NCBI GenBank assembly: GCA_026770025.1
Contig: JAMXDE010000006.1
Location: 1,302,001 to 1,366,000, forward strand
Length of the DNA stretch: 64,000 nt
Direction of reading: 5' to 3'
DNA from: Craspedostauros australis
Lineage: Eukaryota > Bacillariophyta > Bacillariophyceae > Mastogloiales > Achnanthaceae
The notes under the pieces were generated by a model that did not search any database, was not told the origin of the DNA, and worked only from the letters and a program-made list of their open reading frames with translations. A program made the translations under genes and the position numbers. Positions 46,149-55,644 of the stretch are shown in pieces (position 1 is the first letter of the stretch; every line of letters starts with the position of its first letter).

Positions 46149-47333
46149 TTATTCAAGTCCGAGGTACTCGTAAAGACCGTATCGCTGAGCAAGAAGCGCC
46201 ACAATGACGACCATAAGGATGTTGTTCATCATCTTCAGCGAATAATCCTCGTCCTTCTTTTCTTGCGCCGCGTCTGTCTTGTTCGCCTCCTCCTCCTCCT
46301 CCTCGGCCTGCTGCTTCTTCTTCGCAGCACGCGTCAGCGCTGCTCCTTCCTTCGACCAGGCCTTCAGCTTGCCCTTGATGTCATCCACCTTGCTGTACCC
46401 CTTCTCCGCCATGATCGCCTTGAGCTCGTCGCAGATCCTGTCGAAGCACTTGGGACCTTCCTTCCAGTGGCACGTACCCACTTGCACGGCGGTGGCACCG
46501 CACAGCAAGAAGAGGAAGGCATCCTCGCCAGTCTCGATGCCGCCCACACCCACGACATCGATCGCCGCATCCAGATGGTTGCGCATCTGCCGCACGTTGG
46601 CCAACGCCGTGTACTTGACGGCCGGTCCGCTGAGACCCGCCAGGCCGTTGTTGCTGGAGATGAAGGGCGCCTCCGAGACGGGGTCCACGGACAATGCGTT
46701 GCCGATGGTGTTGATGCTGGCCACGTACCTGACCATCTTGGAGTACGCGTTGATGATGGTGGCCGCCTGCTGCAGGTGCTTGCTGTCCAGGTAGGGCGGC
46801 AGCTTCAATCCCAACGAGAAGGTGTACTTCTTCTTCTGCAGCGTGGACAGGATCATCTTCATCTGCTGGAAGTCGTACGCGATGATGGGCTTGCCAATGA
46901 CGTTGGGGCAGGCGAGGTTGAGCTCCACCAACGCGATCGGCGACTTGGATGCCTGGATCATGTCCAGCATCTTGATGTTGTCATCCAGCGTCTTGCCGGA
47001 GATGCTGACCATGTACGGCTTGTCGGATGGACTCGCGTTCTCCATCGTCTCCTTGATGTTGGCAGCGTCGATGTAGTAGTCGATTCCGTTGTTGGGGAGG
47101 CCCTCCGAGTTCATGGAGGCCTTGTCGTCGGCCGCATGCCATGTTCTGGGCTGCGGATTGCCGGTCTGCGAAGCCACGGTGGCCGACTTGGCCAGAACGG
47201 CACCTGCCGCCGACGATGCAACCTTCGACAGCGCTGCGGAATTGCCCGACCGCGGTCCGCTGGCGTTGTACACGCAGGTGCTCAGGGCGATGCCCGCCAG
47301 CTTGGTCTCCAACGATACGCTGCTCTCCGCCAT
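46149..47333 (-). CDS. Class 1A dihydroorotate dehydrogenase with C-terminal membrane anchor
   Basis: A single exon encodes 394 residues. The enzyme oxidises dihydroorotate to orotate in UMP synthesis; class 1A enzymes use fumarate and an active-site Cys. Signature parts are NASGP (23-27), NLACPNVIGKP with Cys142 as base, KLPPYLDSKHL, NTIGNALSVD, GGLSG-type FLGLSGPAVK (seen as NGLAGLSGPAVKYTAL), the GVGGIETGEDAF phosphate-binding loop and GATAVQVGT. This part ends near 315, the usual full length. It is followed by a charged helix (KKKQQAEEEEEEANKTDAAQ split by Lys/Glu) and a transmembrane segment at about 370-386 (ILMVVIVALLA), with the tail QRYGLYEYLGLE. Class 1A enzymes are normally soluble, so the tail anchor is unusual. 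No presequence is seen. Confidence 0.92.
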   Translation of the reverse strand: MAESSVSLETKLAGIALSTCVYNASGPRSGNSAALSKVASSAAGAVLAKSATVASQTGNPQPRTWHAADDKASMNSEGLPNNGIDYYIDAANIKETMENASPSDKPYMVSISGKTLDDNIKMLDMIQASKSPIALVELNLACPNVIGKPIIAYDFQQMKMILSTLQKKKYTFSLGLKLPPYLDSKHLQQAATIINAYSKMVRYVASINTIGNALSVDPVSEAPFISSNNGLAGLSGPAVKYTALANVRQMRNHLDAAIDVVGVGGIETGEDAFLFLLCGATAVQVGTCHWKEGPKCFDRICDELKAIMAEKGYSKVDDIKGKLKAWSKEGAALTRAAKKKQQAEEEEEEANKTDAAQEKKDEDYSLKMMNNILMVVIVALLAQRYGLYEYLGLE

Positions 47334-48074
47334 GTCGAATGCTTGATCTGGATGTACTATTATGCTGTATACGTGTATACGAGCTATTTGTGGGAAGCTC
47401 TGGGCTGTTTGTGGGTTGTGTTGTGTGGGTGGGTGGGAACAGTGCAGGTCTACTCTGTTGATGTGTTGATGTGCTGATGCGCTCCATGTGCTGATCGATG
47501 GGCAACCGAATCAGAACCGCAAGAAGGAGACAAACACACAACAAACGACAAGAAAGAGAGGAAAGATCCAAATTCTGCAGACGCTTCTCTTCGCAAAGGG
47601 GATTGAAGATTGACACGACTGGCAATCAAAGGTTCTGAAATAGTCCCTAATCTATCGGGTTATGATGCCATCTTTTGGCCGTAAGTTCCGATCATGTTCG
47701 GCGATTTGGCGATACCGTTTGGCTTTCATGCGAGTTCGGGCGATGCAATGCGCGGACTGTCTCACAATTTGACACGCAACTCGCACGCAACACGTTGAAG
47801 ACATCATTTTCACTTGTCTCTTACTTGATCCGGTTTGCACAACTTTCGTCGGTTTGCTGCTTCACACGCATCAGTGCCATCCCTCGTACAAGTACAAGTA
47901 CCACAGGCAACAGCAGCAACGCATACTCCAGCCCAACAACCAGCACACGCACACGTCCACAATTAGCATCCTCGCACATACAGGACAGGACCGCACACCA
48001 ACAATCACCAGAACGCAGGCAACAGAACGCAGGCAACAGAACGCAGGCAACAGAACGACGAGAGCAGCACAAAC
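47334..48074. promoter_or_regulatory. Divergent spacer between DHODH and the disordered protein gene
   Basis: 741 bp, ending in a CA-rich leader with the tandem repeat at 48010-48057. No gene is seen. Confidence 0.4.
48010..48057 (+). repeat. 14-bp tandem repeat (AGAACGCAGGCAAC)3
   Basis: Three perfect units plus AGAACG, ending 18 bases before the ATG at 48075, so it lies in the 5' leader. Confidence 0.9.
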
Positions 48075-49313
48075 ATGAACATGAACGTCAATTTGAACGG
48101 CAAGAAGATCGACATGTCGGCCCCACCGCAGATGGCGGCGATGTTCACATCGTGCTTCGCACCGGTCGCCGCTTGCAGCACGGTGGAAGATGCGGGCACC
48201 GCCGCCAGCGCGGAAGCGATGAGAGCGAGGATGCATGAGGCCTTCTGCCAGGGACCGTTGGCGCAAAGCAATCCCAACAACCACAACACCGACTTTGCGA
48301 ATGGCGTCAGCAACCTGCAGCAGACGCAGAATAATCGGTTCGGAGCCAACGCACCCAACATGGCCAACAGTATGCATTACATGATGCATCAGCATTTCAC
48401 CAGCGCATGCAACGGACGTGCCGGTGCGGGTTCCCCCGATGCCAACGTCGCGGTTATGAGCCGCAACCCCAACGTCGCCAACAACGGGCAGCGACCAGAG
48501 ATCGTGAGCAACTCGCTTTTCGCGGACGACGAGACGCTGGTCACTGCGTACACGGAGCATCCAGAGAAGGGAATCGAGACCCAAGCGATCCTCCGCAACG
48601 ACAACAACACTGAAGGGGATCAGAACGGAAGCAGCTTCGATCGCAATGCCATCGGCGCTCCTCCGCCACCGCCGCCTCTGCCACCAACTACGCAAGGGAT
48701 GATGTCACCCTCGCATGCCCATGCTCTCAGCACAGAGATCTCGGTCGACGACGGCGCCGAGAACATCCGGGCGCACCGCCAGCACGTAAGCCAGCATCTG
48801 CACGACATCGTGCAGTCCGACTCGTACGGCAGCCTGCAGTGCTCGTCGTCGTCATCCTGCGAGGACGACGATGAGAATGCCTTCGGAGATGAGAACGTCG
48901 CGCCGCTGGCCATCGATCCGACCTTCGCCTCCAAGATGAGCCTCATGCACATCAAGGCGCCATCGCCGTTGGCATCGCCGGCCATGAAGGCGCCCGTGAC
49001 ACCCTCCCTGCGCGATCGCGTCAACTTCATGACGAATAAGAAGACGCCCGAGCAAGTGCAGGAGCAGCGCAAGCTGCCGGTGGATGAGGACACCAAGGAT
49101 ATCCTGGATGTTTGCGATGAAGGCGACGGCGTGAAGCAGCAGGGCTCGGCATCATCGTCCACCGACGAATCTGACAACACTCTGAAATCCTCCAGTTCGG
49201 GAGGATCGTCGTCCAAGCCAATGTCGCGTGCTCGCCGTCACACCATGGCCAGAGCCATCTTGCGGCGACGTGCCAACAGCAAGATCCACGGACGCCGCAG
49301 GATCGATCCATGA
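48075..49313 (+). CDS. Disordered basic/acidic protein, unrecognised
   Basis: A single exon encodes 412 residues from an ATG that follows a CA-rich leader and a 14-bp tandem repeat. The sequence is low complexity: Asn-rich start (MNMNVNLNGKK), a PPPPPPLPP run, a Ser/acidic patch (SSSSSCEDDDENAFGDEN), a Ser/Pro stretch with possible CDK sites (APSPLASPAMKAPVTPSLRDR), a Ser-rich run and a strongly basic C-terminus, SRARRHTMARAILRRR, that could serve nuclear import. I recognise no domain. GC-rich third positions across the frame support coding. It converges on the nucleoside hydrolase gene. Confidence 0.7.
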   Translation: MNMNVNLNGKKIDMSAPPQMAAMFTSCFAPVAACSTVEDAGTAASAEAMRARMHEAFCQGPLAQSNPNNHNTDFANGVSNLQQTQNNRFGANAPNMANSMHYMMHQHFTSACNGRAGAGSPDANVAVMSRNPNVANNGQRPEIVSNSLFADDETLVTAYTEHPEKGIETQAILRNDNNTEGDQNGSSFDRNAIGAPPPPPPLPPTTQGMMSPSHAHALSTEISVDDGAENIRAHRQHVSQHLHDIVQSDSYGSLQCSSSSSCEDDDENAFGDENVAPLAIDPTFASKMSLMHIKAPSPLASPAMKAPVTPSLRDRVNFMTNKKTPEQVQEQRKLPVDEDTKDILDVCDEGDGVKQQGSASSSTDESDNTLKSSSSGGSSSKPMSRARRHTMARAILRRRANSKIHGRRRIDP

Positions 49314-49665
49314 ATGGTCGGGCAGCAAGGTACTTGATTGTACCATGCAATGCTATGCATGGCATGGTTTTGTCAAGCGATGCAAAGTGACTCTATTATG
49401 TGTGCAGCGAAGTGGAGATGAAGATGTGTGAAATGGGACGGGACGAGACGAGACGGAATGCGCTTTGAATGAATGACTCGATGATTGATGAATGATGATT
49501 GAACAAACAGCAGCAGAAACAATACAAACGAAAAGGAAGAAACACAGTTTAAAAATAGAACACGCAACAAACCTACAAGTGTGATTGCAGTGGGAGCGAT
49601 GTGCTGCATATCGCATCGTATCGTATCTATCCGTCTGAGTAGGAACGAATAACTGATGCTGTTGC
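49314..49665. other. Convergent spacer, 352 bp
   Basis: 3' regions of two genes. It contains GACGGGACGAGACGAG-like repeats at 49437-49455. No gene is seen. Confidence 0.4.
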
Positions 49666-51246
49666 TTACTCTCCACAACTTACGCGTACTTTTGCGCTCT
49701 TTGGGAATGATCGTTTGCAGACGCAGAAGCACAAACGCATCATCAACAACACTGATGTCGTGACTATCGTCAGAATGTGCGGGAGCAGTCCCATCGAAGT
49801 GAGAAGTGAGAGCTCGGATCCAGCAGTGTCTGTTGAAGTTGCAGTCGTTCTCGTTCCAGAGGGTATTGCAAGAAACTTGTGCATTTCGTGAAGCAGATCT
49901 GTTTCATTTCGAATGATTCTTGGAACCAGCACTATGTCGGCCCAATCCAGTTGCACTTCGCAATTCGATGATGCCGACAACGACGACGACGACGATGCTG
50001 TTGCCGGAGACTGGAGATCTGACTCTGAATCGTCACTGCCACGATCTGTATTCAATGCTCCGAACGAGAAATCAGATTCGCAAGTGCGGTATGGTTTTGA
50101 TTCATCAATAATATCTCTGTCAGCTGACACATCACATCCACATCCACGTGCATGCCCTCCTCTTGTTTCAAACCCTTGCACACACCGCACTCCGTCTGCA
50201 ACATCGTCCAAACGCGTTGCATTGAGACGTGGTGGATGATTCCAACCAAACGTGGAGTTGCTGCTCTCAGGCAAAAAGTGGATGCGATGATATTGCCAAT
50301 CTCCAAAAAGTTCAGGCGACGTCAATGCCAAAAGCCCCACGACATCCCATAGGATGAATCCATTCTCATACTCCGCCGACTTGGGTTGCATCACATCGTA
50401 CTGTGGATTAACCGCCATTGGCATGATACTGCGCTGAATGGATAACCGTCGTTGCAAAGCACAAACGGCGAGATCCGTTGATGTTCGTCTTTGACTCTCG
50501 CTGCTTCCTCCATCGTGGTTCGGATCACACAATGCGTCAACCCAATGCATCGATCGTTTCGCAAATATTGCCTGCACACAGGTTTCCACAGGCACGATGA
50601 TCTTGGCAACATCCTGCCGCAGCACATGGGCCGCAGCCGTGCGATCGAAGCGGAAGTTGTAATCCAATTTGCTGTCGTCGCGCAATATGCCTCCCATCAT
50701 GACGATCCTTTGGATCCTGCCGACGATCGATGGTTCCTGCTGCATCGCTGTGGCGAGGTTCGTCAACGGCCCGAGACATACGATGGTGACGGTATTTGGT
50801 GCATGCTGCAGGATGGTGTCGACGAGGAAGTTGCTGGCGTCGGTGGGCGTCCACGATACGTTGCGATCCGACCGTCGTGCGGAAGAGAATGGTGGCCACC
50901 ATGGTGCACCGGCCAGAACTGGCACGGCGGCATCCAATCGCATTCTGCGCCTCAGTTCCTTGGCATTCGCCATCGCGAAGGACAGCTGCGTGTTGCCTGA
51001 GCAGATCGTCATCCCCAAAACATGAATGGCGCCCATCTTGTGCATATTCATTGCCATGATGATGGCGAGGTCATCATCCACATCCAGACCGGTTGCGATC
51101 ATCCCGGCAGGATCCGTGTCGATGATTAACTTCATATCATGCAATAATAGTATACGACACAATGTAACAATGGGCCGTCGTGACGGTGTTGTTGGTGATG
51201 TGGAGAATGGCTTTATCTGTGGAGTGAATACTCGCAATGGCAGCAT
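49666..51246 (-). CDS. Inosine/uridine-preferring nucleoside hydrolase with membrane-end extension
   Basis: The open frame allows 526 residues from 51246; the conserved part begins at Met38 (51135), so the true start may be either. These enzymes hydrolyse nucleosides to base and ribose using a calcium held by an Asp cluster. MKLIIDTDPA is followed by a seven-residue insertion and then LDVDDDLAI, so the DTDPGxDD motif is split compared with classical members. CLGPLTNLA, IVMMGGILRDDSKLDYNFRFD and the C-terminal FILWDVVGLLAL follow the family. The usual ~320-residue domain is extended by an acidic Ser-rich stretch and a hydrophobic helix near the end (ILTIVTTSVLLMMRL) with a basic tail, FCVCKRSFPKSAK, suggesting a tail anchor. 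Substrate preference is not clear. Confidence 0.85.
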   Translation of the reverse strand: MLPLRVFTPQIKPFSTSPTTPSRRPIVTLCRILLLHDMKLIIDTDPAGMIATGLDVDDDLAIIMAMNMHKMGAIHVLGMTICSGNTQLSFAMANAKELRRRMRLDAAVPVLAGAPWWPPFSSARRSDRNVSWTPTDASNFLVDTILQHAPNTVTIVCLGPLTNLATAMQQEPSIVGRIQRIVMMGGILRDDSKLDYNFRFDRTAAAHVLRQDVAKIIVPVETCVQAIFAKRSMHWVDALCDPNHDGGSSESQRRTSTDLAVCALQRRLSIQRSIMPMAVNPQYDVMQPKSAEYENGFILWDVVGLLALTSPELFGDWQYHRIHFLPESSNSTFGWNHPPRLNATRLDDVADGVRCVQGFETRGGHARGCGCDVSADRDIIDESKPYRTCESDFSFGALNTDRGSDDSESDLQSPATASSSSSLSASSNCEVQLDWADIVLVPRIIRNETDLLHEMHKFLAIPSGTRTTATSTDTAGSELSLLTSMGLLPHILTIVTTSVLLMMRLCFCVCKRSFPKSAKVRVSCGE

Positions 51247-53921
51247 CCGCTGTTGTTGTCGCTGATGCCGATGATGTCGATGATGTCGTTGCTTTCATCA
51301 CTTGCGCATCATCATTTTCGTCATCGTCATCTCTGCATCACGCAGATCATCATCACTGCATCGTCACCAACGGCACCAACGCCTGCCTCCCTCTCGCCAA
51401 CATCGCCGATCCCATCATCGCTGCCGACAACTTTTGTGTGTGTGGGAACGGCTTCGGGTTTTTGTCACACGGAACGAAGGAGAATGTTGAATAATCACGA
51501 CTCCTGTGCTGAATTTCTCATCGCGACTCCGCGCCTTCTTGTCATTGCTTCCGATCTGTGTTTCTCGTTGAGTGAGAAAGCCGGGTCTTAATCACTCCCT
51601 GGCTGAGTGGAGGCATTCGGATGGGAGTACTGGTATGTTGAGTGCGGAGCGCAGCACTGTGAAATGCGAAGAGCTGTTTGGGTTACGCATTGTTTGCATG
51701 CGACTGCATACTGTATGCGGACTATCCTGCACACGAGTGCTCTACGTGCTCTGTTGTATCGTATCCCATGGGCATGTTATCGTGAAGCATGTTGCGCGTG
51801 ATTCAACATCAACAACACCAACGGCAACCCTCCTGAGGAGTGTATGACCAGTCGTTGTTCGTGTCGCTTGTCCCTCTCTGTCTCCGAGTTGCACATCACG
51901 GAGCAGTGAGTAGTTGGGTGGAGCACGATAGAACATGCGTCTTGATGACCGCTCTGTCACGAAGCATAGCGAGTGCCATCCCAATGTAAATAGTACGAAT
52001 ACGCCACTTGCATGCATCGCCCATGACTCATGCAGAGTGCCGTCATTGTCGTCATGATGGGGCACGTAATCGGATTCCCACCAAGATTGTCAATGGGTGG
52101 CGCGATCGTGATGTTCCCAAAATGGCGCCAAAGATGATAAATTTTGGACGCCTAAAATTGTGATTCTGGTTTCAAACCTTGATTTATTTAGCTGGTCACG
52201 GGTAGTATGTATTATTACGTCCATTAATGTTCAGATATACCTCGGAGTTTCCATGCGTTGCGTGCGCGATGGTGTGTTCGTTCGTCCGTTCAGTTTGGTT
52301 GTTGTTGTGGGGTTTCGAGTTGAATGTGGTTTCTCTCTCTGGGCTGACTGAACAGTGTGATTGGTGCAGAGAGGAGAGTGGAGTATTTTTGTAGCACGCA
52401 GTAACGTGCAAATAGAGCGAATGTACGCGAAAAAGCACTGTGGTGGAGTGAGACACGACACAGCGCGGGTGGTAATAATTGTATGGGTGGCTCGTGTGGT
52501 ACGACACACAACCAACACGAAAACAGAGAAAAGGGAGAAAAGGGCACAATTGAGGAGGCCTTCGTTGCGCTCCACAGCTCTCGGCGCCACTGTTGCTTGG
52601 AATACGGAAGCACCGCACCGTTACTCTGCTCTGCATCACACACAAGGCAAGAGTAAACAGATTGAGAGAGAAAGGGCCGTGCTGCGTTGCATTGAGCGAC
52701 ACTATAATCGTAGTCGTCATCGTACTGAATGCGACAGAATTCCTTGTCTTCCGTGCACATTCCCATTGTCAACTTCGACGACTAACACAACCACAAAGAT
52801 AAAAGAGGGAGGCCTGCCTGCCTTCGTGCAACGGAGGCCGCGCACAAAAATAGAGGACAGACAAGACGGAGTCTTCACCATTTGCTCGCATCCGTGCATC
52901 ACAAGCGAAGAAGCAACAGCATCGAGAAGAGACGAAGTCCGAGAGGGACGGCAAGAAAGGCACCCAACGCTTCCATCGCGGTCTGAAAATTGTTCGGAGC
53001 GGTTCTGTCGGCTTTGTCACGAGGCCTCCAAAACCATCTGCAAAGGAGCAAGAAAGAACAATCAAGGAGCAAGAAAAGAGCAACAGCGAGCACAGAATCG
53101 TCAAAGACAGAGACAGATCAATCAACGCAACAAGATAGCACGCAACGAAACGCAATACTCCACATAAATCAGCGACAGCGAGAAAATCTCATTGTCGCAA
53201 CAGAGTTGTTTGGAAATTGGGAGCCAAGACGGTCCAACTCCATCATCACGATCATCATCACCACAGTCGTACTGATACACTGACACACTGACACACAACG
53301 ACAGGCTAAGTCAGGCCCGATTGGACATCAAAAGGAACCGTGGAAAGACGCAGCCAGCGGAGTATCCTCGTCTGTTTGCTCCAAGCACTTCTGCTCTTGT
53401 CACATTCTGGGACGAATCCGTAAAGAGTGCTTGTGGTTTGGGCGTGGTCGCCACCACAGGAACGGCAACGAAGGCGAGACTACCAACGAAGCAACCCCGC
53501 AAGGAAAGGCCGACTCCTTCCACCACAAGCGCGACTTTCTGCCTGGTGGAGTTTCACGCACAGCACACCATCCGCTCTCTCCAAGGACACTTGCTCCAAG
53601 AAGAGTTACTCCAACCACAACAGCAGCACGACCACAAATAGGAAGCTTCGACGATTGCCCCAACGGTGCCTTCGACTATTCCATTCCAGGTTATCTCGGG
53701 CTGCTTTACTCCGTCCTGATCCAGCTCAACACACTCCTTCCAACCTCTCATAGTCTCACACTCTCACAAGGCAAGGGGCAACTCACAGCATCACATTAAT
53801 CCTCGTGCCACACACAACTCACAAACAACAGCAGAGACAGCCAACCAATCAAGGAACGCTGCACTACACTACACTGAACTGTGCAACTCCAAGCATTGCG
53901 CATTGAAGGGACAGTTCCAAC
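51247..53921. other. Intergenic, 2.7 kb
   Basis: Upstream of two divergent genes. A palindromic TTTTGGCGCC-like site (AAAATGGCGCCAAAG) is at 52118-52132. 53800-53920 is a CA-rich leader. A + strand frame at 52361-53167 (268 codons) is rich in Arg/Gln and lacks any motif; I consider it untranslated. Confidence 0.4.
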
Positions 53922-55427
53922 ATGGACCATCAACAGCAAGAACATCAGCAGCAACCATCATGGTGTTCGTTAGCCTCCACGGCATCGGCATCCGGACCAG
54001 CTTCTGCTTTCTCTAAATCTTCCGTCACTGCCCATGGCAGCAGCGCCATGCCTGTGGCTCCCTCGCAGATGGGCGAACAACGTGGACCACAAACAACGAC
54101 AGCGGATGCAACGGGACATCGACATGGGGGTGAAGATGGAGATGGGATTGACTCTTGCCGAGATGGCGTGAACGGGAACAGCGACATCATCAACGACAGC
54201 AGTAGCAACGGCAGTAGCAGCAACGCGACCATGAGCAACCGCAACCACAACACTGGTTCACGAACCGCGATGAGCCCACCGAGCTTACGCGTAACTGCGA
54301 CGCCGCGGAGTTGCCAATTCTGGGCTCCTGTCACATCAGGCCCCGCGAAGCAGATCGAAGCGAACACGACCAACAACGAATCGCACCAGAAGCGCTCTGG
54401 TGCAACTGCGCCAGAATGCGACTTTGTCTCAATCCCATTCAGGTCCCTCTCCATCAAATCCACCCTCACCAACTGCACCCTCTCCACAGCGTCATCGGGC
54501 ACCATCAGCCAACCGCAATCGCCCGATGCGGACGCCTCCTTCATCAGCAACGTGGCAAGATTCACCACCTGCAGTCCCACGGAAGACTTGGAGATCGTCC
54601 AGCTGACCTCGCCGATGGAGCCAAGCCAAGGCGCCACGAGTACAGCCACGAGTACAGCCACGGACACGAGTACAGCCATCAACCCCTTCCTCATCAACGT
54701 CAGGAAGAGCAACGCCAACCGAAGAAGCCCAGTGCGCTTCTCGGCAAGAGCTTCGTCGTCATCACCGGAGGGCTTCGGACGACGTCGTCTGCGTCGGTAT
54801 CGTCAACAGCAGCAGGGTGCCCACGCGTTACAGCAACAGCAGCAGCAGGCGCCATCGAGACCCAAGGGCCACAGACGCAGGGTGCAGGCATTGCAGAACG
54901 TCGTTCCGCCCACCATCGCCAAGATCAGCAACCACGATGATGACATGATTGACACGGGCGCGGCATCGGCCCTCTTCTGCGGCCAAGGCTCCGTGGGCAA
55001 GCCTGATTACCTCCTGCACCAGCAGGAGGAAGAACTCCAGATCCCAATCGCCATGACTTCCCGGCGCGTATCCGACGACAGCGACGCATGCAAGCTCAGA
55101 AGCTTGTCGGCCGACAGCACAGGTTGCAGCCCGGGCACCGTCTACAACATGGATTCGTCCCTTACCACCTCGTCCGCGCACGGCCGCATGAACGGCGGCA
55201 AATCCCACAGCCGCAGAGAGAAGCGCCGCTGCTCACAGCTGACTCAGGAGATCGTTGCCGACAATCCCTTTGCTTGCAGAGGTCATCATCGCCGCACGCA
55301 GTCTGCGACGTTGCAGAACGAGGAGCGTCTGCGATTCAAGAGGCGCCGCACGGCCAACCGCCACCGCGCGCTCGGCGCGACCGACTTTGATGCCATCTTG
55401 ACTCAGATCATCCCCTCCACCACCTGA
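53922..55427 (+). CDS. Disordered nuclear-type protein, unrecognised, paralogue A
   Basis: A single exon encodes 501 residues; the ATG follows a CA-rich leader. It is Ser/Thr/Asn/Gln-rich with runs QQQGAHALQQQQQQ and a tandem ATST repeat (12-bp DNA repeat at 54640-54680). It has probable phospho-sites RRVSDDSD and RRTQSATL, basic clusters (SRREKRRC, RFKRRRTANRHR) and ends NRHRALGATDFDAILTQI. That C-terminal motif matches the end of the protein at 60418-62199 (NRNQALTSDDFNHEILSQL), so the two are paralogues sharing a short terminal motif. I recognise no known domain. The gene converges on EME1. Confidence 0.72.
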   Translation: MDHQQQEHQQQPSWCSLASTASASGPASAFSKSSVTAHGSSAMPVAPSQMGEQRGPQTTTADATGHRHGGEDGDGIDSCRDGVNGNSDIINDSSSNGSSSNATMSNRNHNTGSRTAMSPPSLRVTATPRSCQFWAPVTSGPAKQIEANTTNNESHQKRSGATAPECDFVSIPFRSLSIKSTLTNCTLSTASSGTISQPQSPDADASFISNVARFTTCSPTEDLEIVQLTSPMEPSQGATSTATSTATDTSTAINPFLINVRKSNANRRSPVRFSARASSSSPEGFGRRRLRRYRQQQQGAHALQQQQQQAPSRPKGHRRRVQALQNVVPPTIAKISNHDDDMIDTGAASALFCGQGSVGKPDYLLHQQEEELQIPIAMTSRRVSDDSDACKLRSLSADSTGCSPGTVYNMDSSLTTSSAHGRMNGGKSHSRREKRRCSQLTQEIVADNPFACRGHHRRTQSATLQNEERLRFKRRRTANRHRALGATDFDAILTQIIPSTT

Positions 55428-55644
55428 GCATCGACAACACTACTATTAATCCATTCATAATCATCACTAACATAGACATAGAGCCAAACACACACACTTT
55501 CACAGACAGACGTTCTAGACAACAGCGATGGAGAATACTAGAGGAGTGGCTTTGTGGTGATTCCAAAAGGTATCCTGTTACACGCTCCCTCTACTCCGAC
55601 TTTTCAATCCCACCAAAACGCTCTCTCCCTTCATCCGTGGAGCT

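Noticed and set aside
46122-47477. Plus-strand open frame of 451 codons opposite the DHODH gene
   Set aside because: Antisense shadow of a conserved enzyme; no motif.
52361-53167. Plus-strand frame of 268 codons
   Set aside because: Arg/Gln-rich, no motif, no codon bias; probably leader or spacer DNA.
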